Assembly: GCF_946902045.1 (NCBI RefSeq)
Contig: NZ_OX336253.1
Coordinates: 1,426,001-1,490,000, forward strand
Source of the DNA: Neisseria sp. Marseille-Q5346
GTDB lineage: Bacteria > Pseudomonadota > Gammaproteobacteria > Burkholderiales > Neisseriaceae
Length of the DNA: 64,000 nucleotides
Direction of reading: 5' to 3'
The translations under genes were made by a program, and so were the position numbers. Shown piece by piece: positions 49,510 through 57,990 of the stretch (positions within the stretch are counted from its first letter, which is position 1; every line of letters starts with the position of its first letter). Below the pieces are notes generated by a model, which saw only the letters and a list, made by a program, of their open reading frames with translations, searched no databases and was not told where the DNA came from.

Positions 49510-50556
49510 CTATCGTTTCGTTAATACAATCCAGAAGAAGAACGGCACGCCGACAAACGACGTAACAATCCCCACCGGAAACAGCGCGCCCGGGATAATC
49601 ACCTTGGACAACACACTGGCGACCGACAAAAACGCCGCCCCCGCCAGCATCGCGCCGGGCAGGAAGAAACGTTGGTCTTCGCCCAAAAGAATCCGCGCCA
49701 CATGCGGCGCAACCAAGCCGATAAAGCCGATTACGCCGACAAAACTGATGGCCGTCGCCGTCATTACCGCCACCAACACCAGCGTTTTCAGGCGCAAAAA
49801 TTGCAGATTGATGCCCAGCCCGACGGCGCGTTCTTCGCCCAAGCGCAGCGCGGTCAGCTTCCACACGTCGCGCGAAAGCAGAAACACGCATACCGCCGTA
49901 ACCGCCGCCGTAACGATGACTGTTTCCCAAGTCGCCTTGGTCAGGCTGCCGAACAGCCAAAACAGAATCTGCTGCGAAATCTCAGGCGCGGCGATAAATT
50001 GAATCAGCGACAAAATCGACTGAAACAGGAACAACAGCGCAATCCCCACCAACACCAACATCGCCGAATTGAAGCGGCGCGCTGAGGCAAACAGAAACAA
50101 GATGCCCGAAGCCAGCATGGTCATCACAAACGCGCCGATGGGAACGGCGACCGTTTCAGGCAGCCCGAAACCGCCGAACGCAATCACCGCTGACGCGCCC
50201 AAACCCGCCGCCGCCGCCAAGCCCAGCGTATAAGGGCTGGCCATCGGGTTGTTCAGGAGCGTTTGAATTTCCGCACCGCCGACACCTAAAGCCGCGCCGA
50301 CCACCAAGGCCATCACCGCAATCGGCAGGCGCAAATCCATCACAATCAGGCGGTTCATTTCATCGACTTCGGGTTTGCCCAGCAAAACATTGACCACTTC
50401 GCCGACGGGCAGCGTGTCCGTCATCGCAGGGCCGGTGGCGATGTCGAATAGGAAACTGACCGCTGCGATGACTAAAAACATCAACACAATCAACCAACGC
50501 TTGCCTTCCAACTTGCGCTGGTTTTTCACAATCTCGGCGACAACCGAATCATTCAT
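49510..50556 (-). CDS. iron-chelate ABC transporter, permease (FecCD family)
   Basis: 348 residues with about ten membrane helices. The segments RLPIAVMALVVGAALGVGGAEIQTLLNNP and VGFIGLVAPHVARILLGEDQRFFLPG are the FecCD/BtuC hallmarks. It forms the homodimeric channel for a ferric siderophore, haem or related substrate. A single permease gene indicates homodimer use. Confidence 0.92.
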   Translation of the reverse strand: MNDSVVAEIVKNQRKLEGKRWLIVLMFLVIAAVSFLFDIATGPAMTDTLPVGEVVNVLLGKPEVDEMNRLIVMDLRLPIAVMALVVGAALGVGGAEIQTLLNNPMASPYTLGLAAAAGLGASAVIAFGGFGLPETVAVPIGAFVMTMLASGILFLFASARRFNSAMLVLVGIALLFLFQSILSLIQFIAAPEISQQILFWLFGSLTKATWETVIVTAAVTAVCVFLLSRDVWKLTALRLGEERAVGLGINLQFLRLKTLVLVAVMTATAISFVGVIGFIGLVAPHVARILLGEDQRFFLPGAMLAGAAFLSVASVLSKVIIPGALFPVGIVTSFVGVPFFFWIVLTKR

Positions 50557-50625
50557 GTTTCAAACCTTTAAAAAAGAGTGTTGTGAAAGGGGAGAACAGG
50601 TTTGCCTTTTTCTTCCGCAAAAATT

Positions 50626-50662
50626 TCAGACGGCCTTCCGATTTAAAAGGCCGTCTGAAAAT
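50626..50662 (-). repeat. inverted DUS pair in the binding protein-permease gap
   Basis: TTTCAGACGGCC and AAGGCCGTCTGAAAAT separated by 10 bases; may set a lower expression of the permease and ATPase relative to the binding protein. Confidence 0.5.
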
Positions 50663-50672
50663 CTAAATTACC

Positions 50673-51788
50673 TTATTGTCCTTTCGGATAGAGGTAGAAC
50701 GTACCATTTGGTACGACGGGCAGGTTTTGGCGGTAGAAGTCCAAATAGGTTTTTTCAGGGTTGAAATCCTTAAACAACTGCGGATAAATCGCTTTGGCCA
50801 TAAACTGAATCGATGCGCTGTCGGACAGCGTGCGCGAGTTAGCGTGGTAGGCGGCGTAGAGGCGGTTGTTTTTAATCGCAGGCAGGTTTGCCCAGCCGGC
50901 GCGTTTGGCAAAGCCTGCCAAGCGTTTTTCTGCTTCCGCTTTTGGAATGCCCCAGCCCATGACCATGGCGGCAGGATTTTTCTTCAATTCGGTTTCGCGG
51001 CCGGTAATCACGATCACGTCGGGTTTGGCGGCGAGGACTTTTTCAGGATTGATCGGGCCGTAGAATTCGACCGAAGAAGCGGCGATATTGTTGCCGCCGA
51101 CCAGTGTCGCCATCGAACCCCACATGCTCTTGCCGAAGGTAACGCTGTGTTCGGCAGGGCCTTTGTTGCCGAACTCGATATAGACTTTAGGCTTGGGCAG
51201 GTTGGCTTTTTGCACGCGCGCTTGGATGGTGTCGGCAACGCGTTTGTAGTCTGCCGCCAGTTTGTCGGCTTTTTGCTGCTGGCCGGTCAGCGTGCCGATA
51301 AGCTTGGTCGATTGAATGTGTTTGGCCACCGTTTGCGCGTTGTAGTCCAACACGACGATGGGGATGCCGGCTTTGTTGATGCGGTCGAGATCGGAACCCA
51401 AAGCCTTGTATTGCCATTCGGCCAAAACCAGCAAATCGGGTTTCAGCGCCAATACTTTCTCAATCGAGAAAGTGCCGACTTCCACTTCGCCCACGTCGGT
51501 CAGCTGATTCAGTTTAGGCACGGCTTTGCTGAAGGCCGCCCAACTTGGCGGCGCCCAGTCGGCCCAAACTGCTTTGGAGAAACCAACGACGTTGTCCAGC
51601 GCGGTTTTGCCGCCGATGGCCATGTAGTCTTGGTAGTAGAAGCCCAACACCACGCGCTTGGCAGGCAGGTCGACAGTTACCTTACGGCCGAGGATATCGG
51701 TCAGCTGAACGGGTTTGGCAAAAGCGGATACGGAGCCGACTGATAAAGCGGCGGCGGCAATCAAAGCAGAAAGTTGCGTAAATCTCAT
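50673..51788 (-). CDS. iron-chelate ABC transporter, periplasmic binding protein
   Basis: 371 residues, FepB/FhuD-type (class III) fold. A cleavable signal peptide (about 24 residues, SVSAFA-K) without a lipobox cysteine predicts a soluble periplasmic protein. After DILGRKVTVDLPAKRVV come the two lobes, joined by a long helix near the middle. First gene of the operon. A Fur-like site precedes it. The exact substrate, siderophore or haem, is not readable, and no TonB receptor lies nearby. Confidence 0.88.
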   Translation of the reverse strand: MRFTQLSALIAAAALSVGSVSAFAKPVQLTDILGRKVTVDLPAKRVVLGFYYQDYMAIGGKTALDNVVGFSKAVWADWAPPSWAAFSKAVPKLNQLTDVGEVEVGTFSIEKVLALKPDLLVLAEWQYKALGSDLDRINKAGIPIVVLDYNAQTVAKHIQSTKLIGTLTGQQQKADKLAADYKRVADTIQARVQKANLPKPKVYIEFGNKGPAEHSVTFGKSMWGSMATLVGGNNIAASSVEFYGPINPEKVLAAKPDVIVITGRETELKKNPAAMVMGWGIPKAEAEKRLAGFAKRAGWANLPAIKNNRLYAAYHANSRTLSDSASIQFMAKAIYPQLFKDFNPEKTYLDFYRQNLPVVPNGTFYLYPKGQ

Positions 51789-51805
51789 GAATCATTCCTT
51801 TAAAA

Positions 51806-51828
51806 TATGATGATAATTACTATCTTTT
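51806..51828 (-). promoter_or_regulatory. candidate Fur box upstream of the iron transporter operon
   Basis: On the minus strand the sequence AAGATAGTAATTATCATCAT lies 18-40 bases before the binding protein start and matches the Fur core AATGATAATCATTATC loosely (TAATTATCAT). Iron repression of a siderophore transporter would be expected. Confidence 0.5.
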
Positions 51829-52063
51829 TATAAATTTACAAGGTATTGAATCTTTTTTCAAGTGAATGTAGAGATAGACATATTTCGAAATAAAAAGTTT
51901 CATCATTAAAACGAAGGGATAGTGTTTATATAGGGCTTGGGTGTACTGAAGACCTAGTAAAAAGGAATGATATGGGGTACCTAAAGCCATAGTGGGCAGT
52001 AGCTGGAATGGATAGGTAAAGGGTTTTTTATTGCAAAAAAATAAAAGGTATTCGGTTGAAAAC

Positions 52064-52104
52064 AAGGCCGTCTGAACCTTGCAATCAGGGTTCAGACGGC
52101 CTTT
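52064..52104. terminator. DUS-pair hairpin
   Basis: AAGGCCGTCTGAACC and GGTTCAGACGGCCTT with an 11-base loop; its relation to a gene is unclear, but it mirrors the terminator next to the pseudoazurin gene. Confidence 0.55.
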
Positions 52105-52110
52105 GGTGTG

Positions 52111-52160
52111 GGCATAAAAACTTTTATTTTACTTGCGCCCTATATTTTTCAGACGGCCTG
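52111..52160 (-). pseudogene. remnant of a pseudoazurin 3' end (right copy of the repeat)
   Basis: On the minus strand the sequence reads GGCCGTCTGAAAAATATAGG then GCGCAAGTAAAAT, versus GGCCGTCTGAAAAAATACAT then GGCGCAAGTGAAGTAA in the intact gene, one base shorter and so frameshifted. Only the last ten or so codons and flank remain. Confidence 0.55.
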
Positions 52161-52271
52161 TAAGCAGTGTTTGGGAAAAGTGAAAAAGGTTGGTTTTTGA
52201 AATGGCGAAATAGGGAAGAAGGGGGCTTGAGGGAGAATCGGGCATAAACTAAAAATGGGGACAAATAAAAA

Positions 52272-52300
52272 GGGCGTGTATCGAAACACGCCCTTTTTAG
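52272..52300 (-). terminator. terminator after ptsI
   Basis: AAAGGGCGTGTatcgaaACACGCCCTTT is an 11-bp perfect stem followed on the minus strand by ATTTGT; it lies just past the ptsI stop. Confidence 0.65.
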
Positions 52301-52304
52301 AGAT

Positions 52305-54068
52305 TCAGACGGCCTGTGATTCCGCCTGTTCGCTTTGGTTGAGGATTTTAATCAGTTTTTCGGCTTTTTCCGGGTCTTCGCAGCGCAGGATTTTGGTGGC
52401 ATCGTTTTCGAGATGGCCGGTGTGGCTGTGCAGGATGATGTTTTTAACCGAAAGCAGGTTGTTGGGGTTCATGGAGAAGCGACGCAAGCCCATGCCGAGC
52501 AACAGTCGGGTGAAGACGGTATCGCCGGCCATTTCGCCGCAGATGGACACGCCTTTTTCCATGCGGTTTGCGGTGCGGATAATGTGTTGCAGCGTTTTGA
52601 GGACGGCAGGGTGGCCGGGTTGGTAGAGGTGGCTGACGCTGTCGTCACCGCGGTCGACCGATAGGAGGTATTGAATCAGGTCGTTGGTGCCGATGGAAAC
52701 GAAGTCGACGAGCTTAAGGATGCTGCCGACGGTCATGGCGGCGGACGGGATTTCAATCATGCAGCCGATGCTGACCGGGCCGAAGGTTTCGCCGCGTTCG
52801 GTCAGCTGGCGTTGGGCCGTGTCCAGATGGATAAGGCATTGGCGCACTTCGGAAATGGATGTAATCATCGGCCACATCATACGTACGGGGCCGTGGGCGG
52901 CGGAGCGGAGGATGGCGCGCATTTGGGTGCGGAACATGACGGGCTCAGCGAGGCACAGGCGGATGCCGGTTAGGCCGAGTGCGGGGTTGAGGCTGCCGTT
53001 GGGCGTGCTGTTTTGGCCGAACCAGCGCGGATTTTTATCGACACCCAAATCGACGGTGCGGATAGTGATGTTTTTACCTTTGAGTTTTTTGACGATGCCG
53101 GCATAGACTTCGTATTGTTCGTCTTCGGTCGGCATGTTGTCGCGGTTGAGGTAGAGGAATTCGCTGCGGAACAGGCCGACGCCGTCTGCGCCGAAGTTGT
53201 GCAGGGCTTTGATGTCTTCGGCGGATTCGATGTTGGCCAAAAGTTCGATGTTGATGCCGTCGGCCGTGGTGGCGGCGGTTTTTTTGATTTTGTTGAGTTC
53301 GCGCTTGTGGCTGCGGTATTCGCGGGCGAGGCGGCGGTATTCGTTGAGGACGACTTCGTCGGGATCGATGATGAGGACGCCGTTGATGCCGTCGACGATG
53401 ACGATTTCGTTTTCGGTAATGAGTTTGCGGGCGTTGTGCAGGCCGATGACGGACGGGATGTCGAGGCTGCGGCCTAAGATGGCGGTGTGGCTGGTCGGGC
53501 CGCCGGCATCGGTTACGAAGGCGGTAATGTGCTGCTCTTTGAACAATACGGTATCGGCAGGCGAGAGGTCGTGCGCGATGAGGACGGTGTCGTCAAACAG
53601 GTTGCCGGCGAGGTTGATTTCGTTGCTTTGTCCGACAAGGTTGTTGTGGATGCGGCGGACGACTTGGAGCATGTCCTGTTTGCGTTCGCGCAGGTAGTCG
53701 TCGTCGATGCTGTCGAACTGGGCGGCGAGCTTGTCGCTTTGCAGTTTTAATGCCCATTCGGCGTTGATTTTCTGTTCGCGCAAAATGTCGATGGGTTCGC
53801 GCGAGAGGGTAACGTCGGTTAGCAGCATCAGGTGCAGGGAAATGAACGCGCCCAATTCGGTCGGGGCGTTTTCGGGAATCGCGCCGCGCAGCTGTTCCAG
53901 TTCTTTGCGCGTGGCTTTGATGGCGTTGTCGAAACGGGTAACTTCGGCATCGAGCTTGTCGGGATCGATGTCGTATTGGGGAACTTCCGCTGCACCGCGC
54001 GTGATGAGGTGGGCGTGGCCGATGGCGATGCCTTTGCCTGCGGCCACACCGTGTAGGACGATGCTCAT
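52305..54068 (-). CDS. ptsI: PEP-protein phosphotransferase (PTS enzyme I)
   Basis: 587 residues. The phosphorylated histidine is His194 in GGPTSHTAILGRS; the C-terminal PEP-binding barrel contains MWPMITS and the active-site Cys in GVSICGEMAGD. It passes phosphate from PEP to HPr. The start overlaps the ptsH stop by one base (TAATG). Confidence 0.95.
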   Translation of the reverse strand: MSIVLHGVAAGKGIAIGHAHLITRGAAEVPQYDIDPDKLDAEVTRFDNAIKATRKELEQLRGAIPENAPTELGAFISLHLMLLTDVTLSREPIDILREQKINAEWALKLQSDKLAAQFDSIDDDYLRERKQDMLQVVRRIHNNLVGQSNEINLAGNLFDDTVLIAHDLSPADTVLFKEQHITAFVTDAGGPTSHTAILGRSLDIPSVIGLHNARKLITENEIVIVDGINGVLIIDPDEVVLNEYRRLAREYRSHKRELNKIKKTAATTADGINIELLANIESAEDIKALHNFGADGVGLFRSEFLYLNRDNMPTEDEQYEVYAGIVKKLKGKNITIRTVDLGVDKNPRWFGQNSTPNGSLNPALGLTGIRLCLAEPVMFRTQMRAILRSAAHGPVRMMWPMITSISEVRQCLIHLDTAQRQLTERGETFGPVSIGCMIEIPSAAMTVGSILKLVDFVSIGTNDLIQYLLSVDRGDDSVSHLYQPGHPAVLKTLQHIIRTANRMEKGVSICGEMAGDTVFTRLLLGMGLRRFSMNPNNLLSVKNIILHSHTGHLENDATKILRCEDPEKAEKLIKILNQSEQAESQAV

Positions 54069-54337
54069 TATTCGCCCTCGCCGAAGTAGTCGTTGATAAG
54101 GTCGGTCAATGCCTGCATGGCGGCGGCTTCGTCTGCGCCGTCTGTTTCCAGCTCAATCACGGTGTCTTTGGCGGCGGCCAGCATCATCAGGCCCATGATG
54201 CTTTTGCCGTTGACGCGGTTGCCGTTTTTGGTAACCCAGACTTCGCTTTGGAATTGGGAGGCGGTTTGGGTGAATTTGCTGGAGGCGCGTGCGTGCAGGC
54301 CGAGTTTGTTGATGATTTCGATTTCTTGTTTGAGCAT
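54068..54337 (-). CDS. ptsH: phosphocarrier protein HPr
   Basis: 89 residues. His15 (GLHARAS) is the phospho-acceptor, and Ser46 (GKSIMGLMML) is the regulatory serine recognised by HPr kinase, which is not in this window. It receives phosphate from enzyme I and hands it on to the EIIA encoded upstream. Confidence 0.95.
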   Translation of the reverse strand: MLKQEIEIINKLGLHARASSKFTQTASQFQSEVWVTKNGNRVNGKSIMGLMMLAAAKDTVIELETDGADEAAAMQALTDLINDYFGEGE

Positions 54338-54381
54338 GGATTTCCCCTAAATGTTCGTAAAGTGAATGGTTTCAGACGGCC

Positions 54382-54810
54382 TTAGCCGTTTTCTTTGCAC
54401 ACCAGGTCTTCGGGTGCGGATGTAATGGCGAAAATGCCCCGGATGGCGGCTTCTTTGACGGTTTCGGTGAAGTCGGAGAGGTTTTCAGCTTGTGATGAGT
54501 ATTGGATGGCTTTAATCATCATCGGGGCGTTGAGGCCGGTCAGGATGGCGGATTTGTTTTCGCGCACCAGCCGGCGTGCGGCGTTGCACGGGGTGGCGCC
54601 GAAGATGTCGGTCATGATCAGTACGCCGCGGTTGTAGGGAAATTCCTGCAAGGCGGCGATGGCGTTGTTGATGATGTCGTTTTGGTCTTCATTGGGCTGA
54701 ACGCCGAGAATACGGACGTTTTCGGGAAAGCCGTTGGGGAAGAAATGGTGGGTCAGCCCTTGGTAGGCTTCGCCTATGGTTTCGTGCGTGATGATAAGCA
54801 GGCCGATCAT
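54382..54810 (-). CDS. PTS EIIA component, mannose type
   Basis: 142 residues, mannose/fructose-family EIIA fold. The N-terminal IGLLIITHETIG has the phosphorylated His9, and GVLIMTDIFGATPCNAAR is the family's second block. No EIIB or EIIC transporter gene is nearby, so it probably has a regulatory role, as in other Neisseria with incomplete PTS. First gene of the EIIA-HPr-EI series. Confidence 0.9.
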   Translation of the reverse strand: MIGLLIITHETIGEAYQGLTHHFFPNGFPENVRILGVQPNEDQNDIINNAIAALQEFPYNRGVLIMTDIFGATPCNAARRLVRENKSAILTGLNAPMMIKAIQYSSQAENLSDFTETVKEAAIRGIFAITSAPEDLVCKENG

Positions 54811-54834
54811 GATGTGTTCCTAAGTGTTGGTTTG

Positions 54835-54865
54835 AGGCCGTCTGAAAACCTTTCAGACGGCCTTG
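54835..54865 (-). terminator. DUS-pair terminator between hpt and the PTS genes
   Basis: AGGCCGTCTGAAA and TTTCAGACGGCCTT with a short loop, placed directly after the hpt stop on the minus strand. Confidence 0.6.
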
Positions 54866-54868
54866 GTT

Positions 54869-55432
54869 TTATTTGTTGTTTAAGGCGTAGATTTCGCCGA
54901 GGTTGCGCCAGCAGCCGGCGGCGTCCATGCCGTAGCCGAAGACGTAGCGGTTGGGCACGTCCAAACCGATATAGTCAGCTTGGGTCGGTTTTTCTTTATC
55001 GATCAGCTTGTTGGCAAATACGGCCGCACGGCAGCTTGCCGCGCCCATTTCCAACAGTTTTTCCTGAATGGCGGCCATGGTGTGGCCTTCGTCCAGGATG
55101 TCGTCCAAAACGACGACATGACGGCCTTTGATTTGCTCGGGGTCGGGCATGCGTTTCCAGTTGAACGCGCCGCCTGCGAGTTTGTCGCCGTAGCGGGAAA
55201 CGTGGACGTAGTCAAAGTCCAGAGGGAAGCGCAACAGCGGCAGCAGCTGTCCTGTAAACACCACCGCGCCACCCATGACAGGCAGCAGCAGGGGGTATTT
55301 GTCGGCCAAGTCGCGGGTAATGTCGTCGGCAACTTTTTGCAAGGCCGCGCGGCATTGTTCTTGGTCAAACAGCAAGTCGGCATTGTCCAGCATGGCTTGG
55401 GTTTCAAGGAGTTTGGTTTCTAAGTCGGTCAT
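54869..55432 (-). CDS. hpt: hypoxanthine-guanine phosphoribosyltransferase
   Basis: 187 residues, type I PRTase. The PRPP-binding loop HVVVLDDILDEGHTM is diagnostic, with VMGGAVVFTGQL as the first loop and a purine-binding YIGLDVPNRYVFGYGMD end. It salvages hypoxanthine and guanine. Confidence 0.92.
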   Translation of the reverse strand: MTDLETKLLETQAMLDNADLLFDQEQCRAALQKVADDITRDLADKYPLLLPVMGGAVVFTGQLLPLLRFPLDFDYVHVSRYGDKLAGGAFNWKRMPDPEQIKGRHVVVLDDILDEGHTMAAIQEKLLEMGAASCRAAVFANKLIDKEKPTQADYIGLDVPNRYVFGYGMDAAGCWRNLGEIYALNNK

Positions 55433-55541
55433 GATAGGTCGTGTTGGGTACGGTTAAAAACAAATTATATAGCGGATTCAATCAATTTTCGATACAGGCC
55501 GCAATGGTGCGGGGGAAGGGGAGGATTGAGGCTGAACGCAT

Positions 55542-57071
55542 TCAGACGGCCTTTTGTCCTTCCGCTTCGTCCACCAGCAAAAATGCCGCCAAAGCCAAAG
55601 CGGTCAATATCGCCGTCAACACCATCGCCCGTCCGTAATTGTCCGCACCGGCGCGCCCGAGATAATCGTAAATCAAAGTGGTCAGCGTCTGCCATTCGGG
55701 GCGCGACAGGAACAATGTGGCTGCAAATTCGCCGATACACGTTGCCGAAGCCAAAGTCAGGCCGCGCCGCAAAGCCGGTTTCAATAAAGGTGCGGTTACA
55801 TAACAGGCCGTCTGAAAACCGTTTGCGCCCATGGTGCGCGCTGCCGCCGCATAATCTTTGGGCAAACCGTCCCACGCGGCCAATACGTCTTTGGCCACAA
55901 ACGGATACGCCAACAGCGCATAAGTCGCCGTCAGCAGCCACAGCGAAGCCGTCCATTGCGGATAGAGCAACAATACGCCGAACGCGATGCACACGGGCGA
56001 CACCATAAACGGCAAAAACATCAGCGCGCGCAACCACGCCATTTGCCGTGCCGCCGCCGCATACAGCACGCCCAAAACCGTCGCCGCCGCCACCGCTGCC
56101 GCAGAGAAACGGATCGTGTTCCACGCAGCCGCCCACGTTTGCGCTTCCAGCAAAACCGCCCACGAAGAGCCTGCCGCTGCCGCCTTGAACCACACCGCCG
56201 CCAAAGGCAGCAGGCAGCACAGTACCAACATGGCCAATACCGTTGCCGTCAGCCATTTTTCCCAAGCCCGTACCGGCGCGCGCGGAGGCAAAGGCGAGAC
56301 CGACTTATCCACCGCCACGCGCTTGCTCCAATACGCATATAAACCGCCTGCCGCCGCCGTAGCCGCCAGCACCAACCACACCAACACCGACGCACGCGCC
56401 ATGTCCAACTCATACGCCACCAGCCGGTAGATTTCCACTTCCACCGTTGCAAAACGCTCGCCGCCGAGCAGCAAGGCCAGTCCGAAGCCTGAAAAGCAAT
56501 ATAAAAACACCAAGCACGCGCCGCCGGCAACCCACGCGCGCACCACCGGCCATTCGACCCAGACAAACCTTCTCCACGCGTCCGCGCCCAAAGATTGCGC
56601 CGACAGCAACCGTGCCTGCGGCACACGCACAAATCCCTGATACGCCGAGCGCACCAAAACCGGCAGGTTGAAAAACACATTACCGTAAATCAGCAGCCAC
56701 GGCGTGTCCTGCCAACCTGCCGCCAGTATGCCGTGTGCGCCGAACAAGGCCAGCACGCCCATGCCCGCCACCAAAGTCGGCATCACAAAAGGCAGCATCA
56801 GCAGGCGCAAAACCGTGCGCCGTCCGGCAAAATCCATCCGCGCCAGCACCCACGCCGCAGGCACGCCCAAAGCCGTGACCAAGACGCAGGTCAAAACCGC
56901 CTGCGCCACCGTCCAGCCCAAACGCAGGCGCATATAGTCATCAGCCACCACTTCCGCCCAAGCGCCCTCGCCGTCGTAAAACGCCAGCGACAGCAAAGGC
57001 GCGGCCACCATGACCGCCAAAAAACCCAAAGGCAGCAGCAACAGCGCACACCGCCGAATCCAAACCTGCAT
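55542..57071 (-). CDS. ABC transporter permease, ThiP/FbpB type
   Basis: 509 residues, about 12 helices, built of two fused permease units. EAA loops, which dock to the ATPase, are seen as AQSLGADAWRRFVWVEWP in the first half and AARTMGANGFQTACYVTAPLL in the second. This architecture fits thiamine (ThiP) or ferric-ion (FbpB) uptake. Binding protein and ATPase genes are not adjacent, and no TPP riboswitch precedes it, so the substrate is open. Its stop codon TGA is inside a DUS, which gives the C-terminus K-A-V. Confidence 0.82.
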   Translation of the reverse strand: MQVWIRRCALLLLPLGFLAVMVAAPLLSLAFYDGEGAWAEVVADDYMRLRLGWTVAQAVLTCVLVTALGVPAAWVLARMDFAGRRTVLRLLMLPFVMPTLVAGMGVLALFGAHGILAAGWQDTPWLLIYGNVFFNLPVLVRSAYQGFVRVPQARLLSAQSLGADAWRRFVWVEWPVVRAWVAGGACLVFLYCFSGFGLALLLGGERFATVEVEIYRLVAYELDMARASVLVWLVLAATAAAGGLYAYWSKRVAVDKSVSPLPPRAPVRAWEKWLTATVLAMLVLCCLLPLAAVWFKAAAAGSSWAVLLEAQTWAAAWNTIRFSAAAVAAATVLGVLYAAAARQMAWLRALMFLPFMVSPVCIAFGVLLLYPQWTASLWLLTATYALLAYPFVAKDVLAAWDGLPKDYAAAARTMGANGFQTACYVTAPLLKPALRRGLTLASATCIGEFAATLFLSRPEWQTLTTLIYDYLGRAGADNYGRAMVLTAILTALALAAFLLVDEAEGQKAV

Positions 57072-57303
57072 CGATGCGTACCCGAGAATAAAAACGCCTA
57101 TTTTAGCCCGAGTTCGGCATAGAAGGTGGTATTCCTGCCCATGTTTTCAGACGGCCTAGGCAGCCTGACGGATAAAACTGATGTTTATTCAAAATTTTCA
57201 AACATTTACGAAATGTCTTCAAAAAGGCAACATAATTGGTTGGGCATTTTTGATACAATCCGCCGCTTCAAAAAATCAAATAAATCAAAAACAAGGAAAC
57301 ATT

Positions 57304-57834
57304 ATGACCACTACACGCCCCCAAACCTACGATACCGTCTCGCGCGCATTGCACTGGCTGACCGTACTCGGCTTCATCGGCATCCTGACCACCATCGCCA
57401 TCTGGACCATTTATGACGGCGAAGAATGGGTCGGCGCACTCTTCGGCGTGCACAAATCCATCGGTTTCATCACGCTGCTGGTGATTATCGTGCGCATTGT
57501 TTGGGCCTTGATCAATGCGTCCAAACGTCCTGCCGCCGATAGCTTTGCCGCCAAAGCCGGCCACCTTGCCCTTTACGTCCTCATGCTTGCCGTTCCCGTT
57601 ATCGGCATGATCCGCCAATACGGTAGCGGCCGCGGCCCGTTGAAAGTATTCGGCGTCCAAGTGATGCAGGGTTCGCCTGAAAAAATCGAATGGATGGCCA
57701 ACCTCGGCAACATGGCGCACGGCAAACTCGGCTGGCTGCTCTTCGCGCTGGTCGCCGGCCACATCGCCATGGTCGTCGTCCACCGCATTCAAGGCCACGA
57801 CGTTTTGTACCGCATGATCGGCCGTCGTTCTTAA
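57304..57834 (+). CDS. cytochrome b561 family protein
   Basis: 176 residues, four membrane helices with the haem-binding histidines likely in SRALHWLTVLG, FGVHKSIGF, MAHGKLGWLLF and VAGHIAMVVVH. The family transfers electrons in the inner membrane, for example from quinol to periplasmic acceptors. The ATG follows AAGGAAAC; an earlier in-frame start 41 codons upstream runs through the AT-rich promoter region and is rejected. Confidence 0.9.
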   Translation: MTTTRPQTYDTVSRALHWLTVLGFIGILTTIAIWTIYDGEEWVGALFGVHKSIGFITLLVIIVRIVWALINASKRPAADSFAAKAGHLALYVLMLAVPVIGMIRQYGSGRGPLKVFGVQVMQGSPEKIEWMANLGNMAHGKLGWLLFALVAGHIAMVVVHRIQGHDVLYRMIGRRS

Positions 57835-57855
57835 GTATAAAACGGTAAACAGACA

Positions 57856-57908
57856 AGGCCGTCTGAACACAGTTTGACCAAGCAAAAACTGTTTTCAGAC
57901 GGCCTTTT
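57856..57908 (+). terminator. DUS-pair terminator after the cytochrome gene
   Basis: AAGGCCGTCTGAACACAGTT and AACTGTTTTCAGACGGCCTT pair over a long stem, then TTTTTG. Confidence 0.8.
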
Positions 57909-57990
57909 TGTATTTGTGTTAATCTGCAAAAGTAGAGTAGGCATTTCGCCTGACTGTTGTCTAAATACTGTAACCATACCGAGAAACACC

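Larger units (their letters stand above)
51829..52304. other. gene-free AT-rich stretch upstream of the iron transporter operon
   Basis: Nearly 480 bases without a convincing gene. The left half (51830-52060) is AT-rich and likely upstream DNA of the iron transporter operon. The right half has a DUS-pair hairpin (52064-52104), the decayed pseudoazurin-tail copy and, at about 52265-52300, a short hairpin (AAAGGGCGTGT/ACACGCCCTTTT) that probably terminates ptsI. An 81-codon frame here looks spurious. Confidence 0.6.

Noticed and set aside
51820..52065. 81-codon frame on the minus strand in the AT-rich gap upstream of the iron transporter operon
   Set aside because: No ribosome binding site, low-complexity aromatic/hydrophobic composition, and no family resemblance; AT-rich DNA easily gives such frames.
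55542..57071. Firm thiP call for the two-domain permease
   Set aside because: Without neighbouring thiB/thiQ genes or a TPP riboswitch, thiamine and ferric-ion permeases cannot be told apart by eye.
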